DNA of 32,073 nucleotides from an uncultured Bacteroidales bacterium (GTDB lineage Bacteria > Bacteroidota > Bacteroidia > Bacteroidales > FEN-979), in contig CAIYJU010000098.1 of assembly GCA_903926565.1 (NCBI GenBank), forward strand, positions 1-32,073. Reading direction: 5' to 3'. The notes under the pieces were generated by a model. That model was not told the origin of the DNA and searched no databases. It was given only the letters and a program-made list of their open reading frames with translations. The position numbers and the translations under genes were made by a program. Shown here piece by piece: positions 15,266-23,789 of the stretch. Numbering within the stretch: position 1 is the stretch's first letter; the number at the start of each line of letters is the position of its first letter.

Positions 15266-15328
15266 GGAAAGATTTCGTTTGACCTGAAAAGCGATTGAGA
15301 AAAAACTTGATAATCCGTTTTTTTTTTA

Positions 15329-15336
15329 TATATTTG
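15329..15336 (+). promoter_or_regulatory. Promoter of rho: -33 CTTG and -7 TATATTTG
   Basis: TATATTTG is an exact -7 match and CTTG at 15306-15309 is 19 bases upstream, a good sigma-ABfr promoter. It leaves a leader of about 115 bases before the rho ATG at 15457, much longer than the others here. The leader is C/T-rich and poor in G, which would suit Rho binding to its own transcript. Confidence 0.6.
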
Positions 15337-15456
15337 CAAAGATTTTAATCCCCAACGATCAGTTTCAAGTTCTGTTTTCAACCCGTTTTACCTTATATCC
15401 CCAAACCCATAGTTCATTTTTACGTTGACTATTCAATTAAATAAATCAATTATATC

Positions 15457-17418
15457 ATGTATGACATTATTTCCCTCGACAGCAAAGAGCTGTCGGAGAT
15501 CAGATTAATAGCAAAGCAATTCAACATCCCCAAAGTTGAAAAACTCGAAAAGCAGGATCTTATCTATAAAATCCTCGATCACCAGGCACTCAATCCCACG
15601 CCAGAAATTTTAGATAAAGAAAAACAAGAGCAGGCCAAGCCATTCCGTGGCCGCCCACGGAAAGATCTGGATGCCAAGCCTTCGGAACCCAGGGAGCCTG
15701 TTGCACCCCGGGTGCCGCATGAGCCAGGGAAAGATACTCCTGCCGGTGAACAAAAGGAAAAGTTGCCTGCAGAGGCGCGGTTGCCCCGTGAACAACGACC
15801 ACCCAGGGATCACCGTCCGCCAAGGGATCCCCAGGCTGTAAGAGAATCCCTGCCACCAAGGGAGCCCAGGCCTCCAAGAGAACCATTGCCTCCAAGAGAA
15901 CCTTTGGCTCCAAGAGATCCATCGGCACCCAGGGAGCCTCTTCCGCCCCGTGAGCACCGCAATCCCCGCGATCACAAGAATCCAAGGGAAAACAAACCCT
16001 TCCGTCCTAATCAGGAAAAATTGCCTTTAGAGCCACTCGTACAGATGACCATGCCGGAGTTGGTTGACACCACCGCCGAACGCTTCGATTTTGACGAAGC
16101 GGCTGATAAACCTTATGTGGCAATAGACCCGGTGGATGTGATCCAGAAACCGGATGGTGTGATCGAATCGGCAGAAGTTGAGACAAACGGCGTGACCCTT
16201 GTTGCTGATTCACAAGCCTCACCTGTTGCCGAAGAACGCAAACAACGGGAATTTCCCCGTAAATTCCCCGATCGCCACCGCGAAGAATTCAACTTTGAAT
16301 TTGAAGGAATCATCGTTAGTGAAGGTGTTCTCGAAATCATGACCGATGGTTATGGCTTTCTCCGCTCTTCCGACTACAACTACCTCAATTCACCCGACGA
16401 TATTTATGTATCTCAGTCCCAGATCAAATTGTTTGGCTTGAAAACCGGGGATACTGTGCGTGGAACCATCCGCCCTCCTAAAGAAGGTGAAAAGTATTTC
16501 CCCCTGATCAAAGTTGACCTGATCAATGGCCGCAAACCGGAAGAAGTACGTGACCGTATTCCATTCGATTACCTCACCCCGCTCTTCCCGATGAAGAAGT
16601 TTAAGCTGACAGGTCATAAAAATGAGAGCAATTCGACCCGCGTCATAGATATGTTCGCCCCGATCGGTTTCGGTCAGCGCGGGTTGATCGTGGCACAGCC
16701 GAAAACAGGGAAAACGGTTCTGCTCAAAGAAATTGCCAATGCCATCGCGGCTAACCATCCGGATGTCTACATGATCATTTTACTCATCGATGAGCGTCCT
16801 GAGGAGGTTACAGATATGCAGCGCAGTGTTAAGGCTGAAGTTATTTCATCCACCTTCGATGAACCGGCTGAACGCCACACACGAATTTCAAATATCATTC
16901 TTGAGAAGGCCAAGAGGCTGGTGGAATGCGGACACGATGTAGTGATCCTGCTCGACTCCATTACGCGTCTCGCCCGTGCCTACAATACCGTTGCCCCTGC
17001 TTCAGGAAAGGTTTTGTCGGGTGGTGTGGAGGCAAATGCACTCCAGAAACCAAAAAGATTCTTCGGCGCTGCCCGTCAGATCGAAAATGGCGGTTCCCTT
17101 ACAATCATCGCTACCGCTTTGATTGAAACAGGATCTAAAATGGATGAGGTGATCTTCGAAGAATTCAAGGGTACCGGTAACATGGAGTTGCAGCTTGACC
17201 GCAAACTTTCCAACAAACGGATCTACCCGGCCATCGACATCGTCTCCTCCAGCACCCGCCGGGATGACCTGCTCCTCGATAAAGATGCATTGCAACGTAT
17301 CTGGATTTTGAGAAACCACCTGGCAGATATGAACCCGCTGGAAGCCATGGAATTCCTGAGAGAACGGATGAAGTTCACCAACTCGAATGAAGAGTTCCTC
17401 ATTTCGATGAACAGCTAA
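15457..17418 (+). CDS. rho: Transcription termination factor Rho with long disordered insertion
   Basis: 653 residues against about 420 in E. coli. An N-terminal SAP-like Rho_N helical domain (about 1-48) is followed by a Pro/Arg/Glu-rich low-complexity stretch (about 55-185) built of near repeats such as [11 protein letters not shown] and [10 protein letters not shown], then the RNA-binding OB fold ([14 protein letters not shown] near 297), the ATPase with Walker A PKTGKT (about 415-420) and Walker [12 protein letters not shown] (about 440), and the conserved end of the motor. Rho is a hexameric RNA translocase that ends transcription. An inserted disordered region is known in Bacteroidota Rho and has been linked to phase separation in Bacteroides thetaiotaomicron; whether this repeat does so is inference. 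It converges on mpl with a 6-base gap. Confidence 0.97.
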   Translation: MYDIISLDSKELSEIRLIAKQFNIPKVEKLEKQDLIYKILDHQALNPTPEILDKEKQEQAKPFRGRPRKDLDAKPSEPREPVAPRVPHEPGKDTPAGEQKEKLPAEARLPREQRPPRDHRPPRDPQAVRESLPPREPRPPREPLPPREPLAPRDPSAPREPLPPREHRNPRDHKNPRENKPFRPNQEKLPLEPLVQMTMPELVDTTAERFDFDEAADKPYVAIDPVDVIQKPDGVIESAEVETNGVTLVADSQASPVAEERKQREFPRKFPDRHREEFNFEFEGIIVSEGVLEIMTDGYGFLRSSDYNYLNSPDDIYVSQSQIKLFGLKTGDTVRGTIRPPKEGEKYFPLIKVDLINGRKPEEVRDRIPFDYLTPLFPMKKFKLTGHKNESNSTRVIDMFAPIGFGQRGLIVAQPKTGKTVLLKEIANAIAANHPDVYMIILLIDERPEEVTDMQRSVKAEVISSTFDEPAERHTRISNIILEKAKRLVECGHDVVILLDSITRLARAYNTVAPASGKVLSGGVEANALQKPKRFFGAARQIENGGSLTIIATALIETGSKMDEVIFEEFKGTGNMELQLDRKLSNKRIYPAIDIVSSSTRRDDLLLDKDALQRIWILRNHLADMNPLEAMEFLRERMKFTNSNEEFLISMNS

Positions 17419-17424
17419 TCGGGG

Positions 17425-18786
17425 TTACAGGTTTGTCCACCTGGCCCCGAGATCTTTAAGGTCAATACCATCATAGTTTCCTGAACTCATCATCAGGAGC
17501 ACTGTCTCAGGATTATTTTCCTGTATCAGCCGCTCTTGGAGCAGCATGGAATCTGTAAAGACTTCCATGCCTTCTTTACCAAACCCTTCTTTTACCTGGG
17601 CAGGAGTAATCTCCGGCAACCGTTTCAACTGCAGTGCATGCGGACTGAAATAGACGATGGCCAGATCAGCCGGATCAAGCGTGCCAAGGTAATTTCCAAG
17701 GAACTCCTTGTTGAGGCTGCTGTATGTGTGCAATTCAAGACATGCGATGACTTTGCTCTCAGGAAATTGCTCTTTTACTGCCTGTAGCGTGGCACTGACT
17801 TTCGACGGGGCATGGGCAAAGTCTTTGTAAACAACCCTGCCTCCCCGTTTTGCAACCAGTTCGAGTCGTTTTGACGCCCCCTTGAATGTCTGAATGGCAC
17901 TGTAAAAAGCAAAATCACTGATTCCGAGTTCGTTGCAAACCAATCGTGCGCCGTTAAGATTCATCAGGTTATGCCTGCCGAATATCTCCAAAGGAAAGCG
18001 GTCATCCCCCAGCCTGATACTGGTTACACCACTGTTAATCTCATGCGGAATTGTTGCGTAGGGAGTGATACGGATGTCGTTCCGTGAGCCAGGACATATC
18101 CGGTTCAACTCCTTATCTTCACTGCAGTAGATTAGCGAACCTCCCTTTGAAATCTGGCTTATAAAGATGACAAACTGATCAATATAGTTTTCGAAGGTTG
18201 GGAAAACATTGATGTGGTCCCATGCAATGCCGCTAAGCAGGGCAATATCCGGCTTGTAGAGGTGAAACTTCGGGCGCAGGTCGATGGGCGAGGTAAGATA
18301 TTCATCTCCTTCAATCACCATCACCCCGGCATCTTCAGTAAGCCTGACCATCACCTCAAAGCCATCGAGCTGGGCTCCGACCATATAGTCACAGTCGATG
18401 CCGGCTTTTTGCAACACATGCAGGATCATGGCCGTGATGGTGGTTTTGCCATGGCTTCCGCCAATTACGATTCGTTTTTTATTCTTTGATTGTTCGTAAA
18501 GATATTCGGGGTAGGAGAAAATCTTAATCCCCAGCTCCTTCGCCCGCTGTAATTCGGGATTGTCTGGTTTTGCATGCATCCCAAGGATGACGGCATCCAG
18601 ATTATTGGTAATCCGCGTTGCATCCCATCCCTGCATTTCCGGCAGGATGTTGTATTTGGCCAGCCGTGTCCTCGAAGGTTCGAAAATTTCGTCGTCAGAA
18701 CCCGTGATGAAGTACCCCTTGAGATGCATGGCGATGGCAAGATTATGCATTGCGCTGCCGCCAATGGCGATAAAATGTACATGCAT
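17425..18786 (-). CDS. mpl: UDP-N-acetylmuramate:L-alanyl-gamma-D-glutamyl-meso-diaminopimelate ligase
   Basis: 453 residues, the Mpl length. N-terminal Rossmann-type UDP-binding domain (HFIAIGGSAMHNLA; TGSD), central ATP-binding domain with P-loop GGSHGKTT (109-116), then EGDEYLTS and GIAWDHINVFPTF, and a C-terminal ligase domain (YKDFAHAPSKVSAT). The order and the IGGSAM start separate Mpl from MurC, its closest relative. The cytoplasmic enzyme attaches recovered murein tripeptide to UDP-MurNAc, so the cell recycles peptidoglycan; the exo-muramidase gene at 23789 fits the same theme but is not adjacent. It is monocistronic by position: convergent to rho, divergent to cysH. Confidence 0.92.
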   Translation of the reverse strand: MHVHFIAIGGSAMHNLAIAMHLKGYFITGSDDEIFEPSRTRLAKYNILPEMQGWDATRITNNLDAVILGMHAKPDNPELQRAKELGIKIFSYPEYLYEQSKNKKRIVIGGSHGKTTITAMILHVLQKAGIDCDYMVGAQLDGFEVMVRLTEDAGVMVIEGDEYLTSPIDLRPKFHLYKPDIALLSGIAWDHINVFPTFENYIDQFVIFISQISKGGSLIYCSEDKELNRICPGSRNDIRITPYATIPHEINSGVTSIRLGDDRFPLEIFGRHNLMNLNGARLVCNELGISDFAFYSAIQTFKGASKRLELVAKRGGRVVYKDFAHAPSKVSATLQAVKEQFPESKVIACLELHTYSSLNKEFLGNYLGTLDPADLAIVYFSPHALQLKRLPEITPAQVKEGFGKEGMEVFTDSMLLQERLIQENNPETVLLMMSSGNYDGIDLKDLGARWTNL

Positions 18787-18802
18787 GCTGTAATATTTTG
18801 GT

Positions 18803-18810
18803 CAAAAATA
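18803..18810 (-). promoter_or_regulatory. -7 box TATTTTTG for mpl
   Basis: Exact minus-strand match, 16 bases before the ATG at 18786. It lies in the 102-bp divergent gap shared with cysH. Confidence 0.5.
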
Positions 18811-18855
18811 CATTAAACCTTTTGTAAAAACTTGCATTTTCTATTCTGATTGTTG

Positions 18856-18863
18856 TAATTTCA
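18856..18863 (+). promoter_or_regulatory. Weak -7-like box TAATTTCA for cysH
   Basis: Two mismatches from TAnnTTTG, 25 bases before the ATG at 18889. Tentative; no other candidate was better in the gap. Confidence 0.25.
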
Positions 18864-18888
18864 CGAAAATTTTAACAGTTCCCTCACC

Positions 18889-19593
18889 ATGCAACAGAAG
18901 GTTGATGAGTTAAACCTGAAATTCGAGGAAACTCCCCCGCAGGATGTACTGTCCTGGTTTGCCAGCGAATTCAAAGATAAGATTGCTTTTTCAACCAGTT
19001 TGGGTGCAGAAGACCAGGTGATTACCCACATCCTCACCGGAATGAATTCAGTCATTAAGATATTTACGCTCGATACCGGCCGCCTGTTCCAGGAAACGTA
19101 TGATCTCCTCGATATCACCCAAAAAAAATATGCACTTCCCATTGAAGTTTATTTTCCCGGAACATCCCGGGTCGAAGAGATGGTGAAAACCAAAGGGATC
19201 AACCTCTTTTATGAAAGCATTGAAAACCGGCGGCTTTGTTGTCACATCCGCAAGATTGAACCGCTGCATAGGGCCCTGGCAGGAATGGAGGTGTGGATAA
19301 CAGGAATGAGGAAGGAACAATCGGTTACCCGCTCACAGGCGGCCCTTGTTGAATGGGATCCTGTTTATCAGATCATCAAACTCAATCCGTTGATCCATTG
19401 GACCGATGACATGGTATGGCAATATGTGAAAAACCAGAAAATCCCGGTGAATGACTTACATTCGAAGGGCTATCCAAGCATTGGCTGTTTACCATGCACA
19501 CGGGCAATACAACCGGAAGAAGATGTTCGTTCGGGTCGGTGGTGGTGGGAATTACCGGAATTTAAGGAATGCGGCTTACACAAAAAACACTAA
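18889..19593 (+). CDS. cysH: Assimilatory adenylyl-sulfate (APS) reductase, CysH family
   Basis: 234 residues. PP-loop-type site FSTSLGAEDQ (34-43), substrate loop LDTGRLFQET (61-70), CC at 117-118 (RRLCCHIRK), GMRKEQSVTR (139-148), C200-x2-C203 (IGCLPCTR) and the C-terminal redox Cys228 in ECGLH. The CC plus CxxC cysteines bind a [4Fe-4S] cluster and mark the APS-using branch (EC 1.8.4.10) rather than the clusterless PAPS enzymes. It reduces activated sulfate to sulfite with thioredoxin. No sulfate-activation (cysD/N) or sulfite reductase genes are in the window. The next gene starts 10 bases after the stop, so the diiron-type protein may be cotranscribed. Confidence 0.92.
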   Translation: MQQKVDELNLKFEETPPQDVLSWFASEFKDKIAFSTSLGAEDQVITHILTGMNSVIKIFTLDTGRLFQETYDLLDITQKKYALPIEVYFPGTSRVEEMVKTKGINLFYESIENRRLCCHIRKIEPLHRALAGMEVWITGMRKEQSVTRSQAALVEWDPVYQIIKLNPLIHWTDDMVWQYVKNQKIPVNDLHSKGYPSIGCLPCTRAIQPEEDVRSGRWWWELPEFKECGLHKKH

Positions 19594-19603
19594 TTTGCAA
19601 AAT

Positions 19604-20392
19604 ATGAACACAATTGATTTGGTTGAACTCGGTCGCATGTTTATGGAGCGGTATGACAAGCCTACGCCGCTCTATCAGGATGATCAGCATGCTGTTTACT
19701 GGCTGGGAATTCCGGAGGATTCTGCCTTCAGGTGCAACACCTACCTGGTTGTTGATGGACAGGAGGCCGTAGTTGTTGACCCGGGTGGTCATGGTTCATT
19801 TGATTTTGTAAAAAACCGTGTTGCCCAGATTGTATCACTCGATAAGGTTACCGCCCTCATTGTTTGCCATCAGGATCCGGATGTCGCGGCATCCATGATC
19901 GACTGGCTTAAGATGGATCCAAAGATCAGGATTATCACTTCTGTCCGCACCAACATCCTGCTTCCATACTACGGAATCGCTGATTATGATTTTGTCAACA
20001 TCAATGAAAATCCGGTATGGTATTTTAATTCCGGCCGGCAGTTGAAATTCATCGAATCACCTTTTCTCCATTTCCCGGGCGCCTTTACAACGTATGATGA
20101 ACTGTCGGGATTTTTATTCTCGGGAGATATCTGGGCCTCCATCGACATGGATTGGCGGCTTGTCGTGGATGATTTTAGCAGGCATGAATTGAAACTGAAC
20201 CTGTTTCATATTGATTACATGGCCAGTAACATCGCCGCACGCGGGTTTGTGGCCCGGCTTCGCAATATAGAGCTGAATGCGCTGCTGCCCCAGCATGGTT
20301 CAATAATTCCAAAAAAGCATGTTGCAAAAGCGTTGTCATATCTTCATGATCTTAAATGCGGAGTTGACCTGATCTATCCGGATCTGAAATAA
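19604..20392 (+). CDS. Diiron-type metallo-beta-lactamase-fold protein (ODP/flavodiiron-like, no flavodoxin)
   Basis: 262 residues from the ATG at 19604; the reading frame is open further upstream but overlaps cysH in another frame. The metal residues follow the flavodiiron pattern and not the hydrolase HxHxDH: H89-x-D91-x-D93 (CHQDPDV), H156 (FLHFPGA), D175 (FSGDIWA) and H231 (LPQHGS). Spacing (67, 19, 56) is close to flavodiiron enzymes; the usual E is D91 and the usual second His is V94. Without flavodoxin this matches oxygen-binding diiron proteins (ODP), which sense O2 near signalling genes, or an O2/NO reductase using a separate donor. It is followed by a hybrid kinase after 39 bases. 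Diiron loading is inferred. Confidence 0.78.
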   Translation: MNTIDLVELGRMFMERYDKPTPLYQDDQHAVYWLGIPEDSAFRCNTYLVVDGQEAVVVDPGGHGSFDFVKNRVAQIVSLDKVTALIVCHQDPDVAASMIDWLKMDPKIRIITSVRTNILLPYYGIADYDFVNINENPVWYFNSGRQLKFIESPFLHFPGAFTTYDELSGFLFSGDIWASIDMDWRLVVDDFSRHELKLNLFHIDYMASNIAARGFVARLRNIELNALLPQHGSIIPKKHVAKALSYLHDLKCGVDLIYPDLK

Positions 20393-20431
20393 AAATAGTC
20401 GATTATTTGATCGTTTTAATACCAGGATGTT

Positions 20432-22543
20432 ATGTCAGAAGAACTACTGAAGAAAATAGAGGTACTGGAACTCGAAAATAAAGCTGTTAGATTGGCTTCA
20501 CAGCAATGGGAACACCTCCAGAAGGTTTACCAGGAATCAGTTGACCGGTTGCAGAAAAAAGTATCGGAATTGTCAGAATCTCACGCACAATCCAGTCGCG
20601 CATTATTTGGCGGTGATCTTGCATGGTGGGATTGGGACTATAAAACCGGCAATATGACCTTCAACGAAAACAGGGCACGTATGCTGGGCTACGGGGTAGG
20701 GGAACTGCCTCAGAAATATGATAAAATTGTCAGGATGATCCATCCGGATGATTACAAGGATACAATTGCCAGGCTCCAGCGACATCTCTCAGGAACTCAT
20801 CCCAATTACGAAGCAGAATTCCGGTTAAAAACAAAATCGGGAGAATGGCGGTGGTTTTTCGATAAAGGAAAAATCGTAGAGACCGATATCCTGGGGAATC
20901 CAACCAGGCTTGCTGGCGTGCTGATCGACATTCATGAGAGGAAAAACATTGAAAATGAGCTTGTTGTAATTCGCGATAAAACGATAGCCGAAAGTCGTGC
21001 CAAAAGCAGTTTCCTGGTTAGCATGTCACACGATATATACACCCCGATGGCTGGAGTCATTGGCATGGCTGAAATCCTTAAGCAATCCAAACTCAGCCAG
21101 GAACAGGTGGAATATCTGAACACCATCGTGAAATCGGCGACCAACCTGTTGTCAATCCTCAACGACATTATCGAAATATCCAAGCTTGAAGCCGGAAAAC
21201 TGGAGTTTCACGAAAAGCCTTTCAGCATCCATCAGGTAATTGAGGAGATAACCGGTTCATTTGTAGAGAAGGTTCATGAAAAAGGCCTGGAAATCCTCTC
21301 TTTCCAGGATCCGAATATCCCGGTTGAAGTAGTTGGCGATCCTGTCAGGCTAAGGCAGGTCATGAGAATATTAGCTGATAATGCATTGAAATTTACTGAA
21401 AATGGTGAGATCAGGATTGAGGCTCATTTTCTTGAATGGGACGATGAAACAGTCAAAGTAAAATTCAATGTTTGTGATACGGGAATCGGCATTTCTGAGG
21501 CTGGAATGAAAATGCTGTTTACCTCTTTCGGCAAACTTGATACGCCGGAGTCGAAGAAATACAGTGGCGGAGGACTGGGTCTGGCGATCGCCAGAAAGCT
21601 GATTGACCGGATGAATGGCCATATCACTGTCGAGTCAACCCCGGGAACCGGCACTACCTTCTCATTTATTGTTGTATTTGAACGCTACAAGGAGTCGGAA
21701 GTTGCCGACCCGATGAAGGAATTACTGGAAGGAAAAACGATTTTAATTCTGGATTCTAATCCTGGCCGTCGGTCAATTCTTGCCGGTTATTTTGTCCGCT
21801 GGGATGCTGAAGTTGTTGAAAGTGGTGGAACTGCTGATGCTTTAAAATTAATTCAGCACAGGGCGGAAATTAATAAACCATTTGACCTTATTGCGGTAGA
21901 ATATAACATGCAGGAGATGGATGGACTAAAATTTGGCGCATCCATAAAACATAATTCATCAATTAAAAAATCAAAAATTCTGCTCACCAATTCCCGCCTG
22001 ACCCCTGTCTCTTCAAGTGAATTATCCGCTGCCGGGATCCTGGTTGCATTGGTTCGCCCATATACCCTTAGCCGCCTCAGAAGCAGGATCAGGGAGGTGC
22101 TTTCACAGGTTCGCAAAGAACATGCCGTTGATCTTGAGGAGGTTAGCCTCCATCTTCAGGAGGATCAGAAAAGAGTGCTGAATATCCTGCTTGCCGAGGA
22201 TAACCTGATCAACCAGAAAGTTGCATTGATAACGCTCGAAAAGATTGGCCACAAAGCCGATCTTGCAGAAAACGGGAAGATCGCTGTCGAACTTTTTGGA
22301 AGGAACAATTACGACCTTGTGCTGATGGATATGTCTATGCCGGATATGGATGGCCTGGAAGCCACCAGGCAAATCCGCCTGATCGAAGCTGCAAACCCGG
22401 GCAAGTCCCCGGTACATATTTGCGCAATTACAGCCAATACATCAACTGAGGACGAAGAAAGGTGCTATGAGGCCGGGATGAACAGCTATATTTCAAAACC
22501 TTTCAAGTTGGAAGAACTTGTCAGGATTTTAAACCATATTTAG
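20432..22543 (+). CDS. PAS hybrid histidine kinase with two receiver domains (first degenerate)
   Basis: 703 residues, no membrane segment or signal, so cytosolic. Coiled coil (1-55), PAS fold (about 58-170; WWDWDYKTGNMTFNEN, then AGVLIDIHERK), HisKA with H200 in SHDIYTPMAGVIGM, HATPase (N317; DTGIGIS 349-355; GGGLGLAI 379-386), REC1 (about 436-555) and REC2 (about 583-703). REC2 is complete (E589, D590, D633, K689). REC1 has E490 where the phosphorylated Asp should be (AVEYNMQEMDG), R542 for the Lys and only one acidic residue at D441, so it cannot be phosphorylated normally and may mimic the phosphorylated state. The H-box has Tyr where Arg is usual. No DNA-binding output domain is present. 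The diiron-type protein directly upstream is a possible input. The stop overlaps the convergent permease stop by four bases. Confidence 0.9.
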   Translation: MSEELLKKIEVLELENKAVRLASQQWEHLQKVYQESVDRLQKKVSELSESHAQSSRALFGGDLAWWDWDYKTGNMTFNENRARMLGYGVGELPQKYDKIVRMIHPDDYKDTIARLQRHLSGTHPNYEAEFRLKTKSGEWRWFFDKGKIVETDILGNPTRLAGVLIDIHERKNIENELVVIRDKTIAESRAKSSFLVSMSHDIYTPMAGVIGMAEILKQSKLSQEQVEYLNTIVKSATNLLSILNDIIEISKLEAGKLEFHEKPFSIHQVIEEITGSFVEKVHEKGLEILSFQDPNIPVEVVGDPVRLRQVMRILADNALKFTENGEIRIEAHFLEWDDETVKVKFNVCDTGIGISEAGMKMLFTSFGKLDTPESKKYSGGGLGLAIARKLIDRMNGHITVESTPGTGTTFSFIVVFERYKESEVADPMKELLEGKTILILDSNPGRRSILAGYFVRWDAEVVESGGTADALKLIQHRAEINKPFDLIAVEYNMQEMDGLKFGASIKHNSSIKKSKILLTNSRLTPVSSSELSAAGILVALVRPYTLSRLRSRIREVLSQVRKEHAVDLEEVSLHLQEDQKRVLNILLAEDNLINQKVALITLEKIGHKADLAENGKIAVELFGRNNYDLVLMDMSMPDMDGLEATRQIRLIEAANPGKSPVHICAITANTSTEDEERCYEAGMNSYISKPFKLEELVRILNHI

Positions 22544-23760
22544 CTGAATCTTATTGCTTTAACGGGTGATACCCGCGATATTATCAAGGATGGAATGATG
22601 AAAATCAGGTAACAGATCAACAAGGTTCCTGCATTGATCATCAGGATGTTCCATATATCCATGTTTACCGGGATTACAGAAACGTAATAGGTCTCCTGCG
22701 ACAACGTTACCAGCGAATACTGTTTTTGCAGAAAACAGAGTGTGAATCCAAGTAAATTTCCCCAGAACATCCCCCACCCAACGATGTAAAAGGCATTGTA
22801 AAAGAAAACGTTTCTGATGCCCCTGTTTCGCATTCCAAGCGCTTTCAGAATGCCAATCATCGCAGTACGTTCGAGTATCAGAATGAGCAGGGTGGATATA
22901 ATGGTTGTGGAGGAGACAAGCACAATGAGAATTAAGATGATCAGAACATTGATGTCCTGCAGATCAAGCCAGTCGAAAATTTGCTGATTAAGCATTTTCA
23001 CGGTCGATGCATCGAGGTTGAACCCGATCTGATGATATACATAAACCCCCATCCGGTCGATATCCTCAAACTTCTTAAGAAATACCTCAAATCCCCCGAT
23101 CTCGTTATCTGTCCAGTTGTTTAATTTCTGAATATGATGGATGTCGGCAATCACATAAAGTTTGTCAAACTCTTCCAAACCTGTATCATAGATGCCTGCG
23201 ATCTTAAATTTTCGGCCGGGAGTGGTATTCCCGACAATGAAATACATCCGAAGGTCATCATTCAGATGGAGATTCATGAGATTGGCAATTTTGCGTGATA
23301 TGATGACTTCATCGGTCCTGCTTGTATCAGACACCTTGAAAATCCTGCCTTCGACCATCTTGTCTCTGAAAAAATCCCAGTTAAAATCCGCGCCGATGCC
23401 CTTCAGGATGATACCCTGGATGTGTTCCCTGGTTTTGATGATCCCTGCCTTGGTTGCAAAAACCTGGATGTGGCTTACCTCCGGAGTATGCTTGATCTTA
23501 AGATAAAATGGCTGATTTTTCTCGATGGGCTGGGGCTCATACGTCGCATTTTCTGCAAACCGGGTAATTAAAACATGTCCGCTGAAGCCAACAACCTTCT
23601 CCCTGATCTCCTTTTTAAACCCTGTTAGAATGGCTACTGCAATAAACATAATCGCAACGCCCAGTGCAATGGATGTAATTGCAATGACAACAAAGGTCCA
23701 GGAAAAATTTCCTTTGCTCTTTGAAACAAGCCGGTTTGCGAGAAAAAATTCTGTATCCAA
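22540..23760 (-). CDS. LolC/LolE-like ABC transporter permease (FtsX/MacB fold)
   Basis: About 406 residues with TTG 23760 as the preferred start, giving LDTEFFLANRLVSKSKG, the usual opening of this family; an ATG at 23808 would extend it by 16 residues into the divergent gene and past the promoter box at 23782-23789. One membrane helix (about 25-50), a large periplasmic domain (about 55-260; KFKIAGIYDTGLEEFD), then three helices (about 270-295, 320-345 and 375-398) form the 4-TM LolC/E architecture. These permeases pull lipoproteins from the inner membrane with the ATPase LolD. No ATPase gene is adjacent; the FtsE-like gene at 8177 is distant. The permease class is secure, the LolC/E role probable. 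Confidence 0.82.
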   Translation of the reverse strand: MDTEFFLANRLVSKSKGNFSWTFVVIAITSIALGVAIMFIAVAILTGFKKEIREKVVGFSGHVLITRFAENATYEPQPIEKNQPFYLKIKHTPEVSHIQVFATKAGIIKTREHIQGIILKGIGADFNWDFFRDKMVEGRIFKVSDTSRTDEVIISRKIANLMNLHLNDDLRMYFIVGNTTPGRKFKIAGIYDTGLEEFDKLYVIADIHHIQKLNNWTDNEIGGFEVFLKKFEDIDRMGVYVYHQIGFNLDASTVKMLNQQIFDWLDLQDINVLIILILIVLVSSTTIISTLLILILERTAMIGILKALGMRNRGIRNVFFYNAFYIVGWGMFWGNLLGFTLCFLQKQYSLVTLSQETYYVSVIPVNMDIWNILMINAGTLLICYLIFIIPSLIISRVSPVKAIRFS

Positions 23761-23774
23761 ATGAAAGAAATCTT

Positions 23775-23789
23775 TACTTTGCAAAAGTA
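23775..23789. promoter_or_regulatory. Palindromic overlapping divergent promoter boxes
   Basis: TACTTT-GCA-AAAGTA is a 15-bp palindrome with a 3-base centre. On the minus strand it holds an exact -7 box TACTTTTG (23782-23789) for the permease gene; on the plus strand TACTTTG (23775-23781) is a one-base-shorter version facing the muramidase gene, whose ATG is at 23789. Two polymerases could not use both at once. Confidence 0.5.

Noticed and set aside
15590..15985. Two long antisense readings opposite the Rho insertion
   Set aside because: They are products of the low-complexity Pro/Arg codons on the plus strand, which keep the reverse frames free of stops.
19451..19603. Longer start for the diiron-type protein inside cysH
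   Set aside because: The extra 51 codons are out-of-frame cysH sequence covering its CxxC motif; the ATG at 19604 begins the conserved domain.
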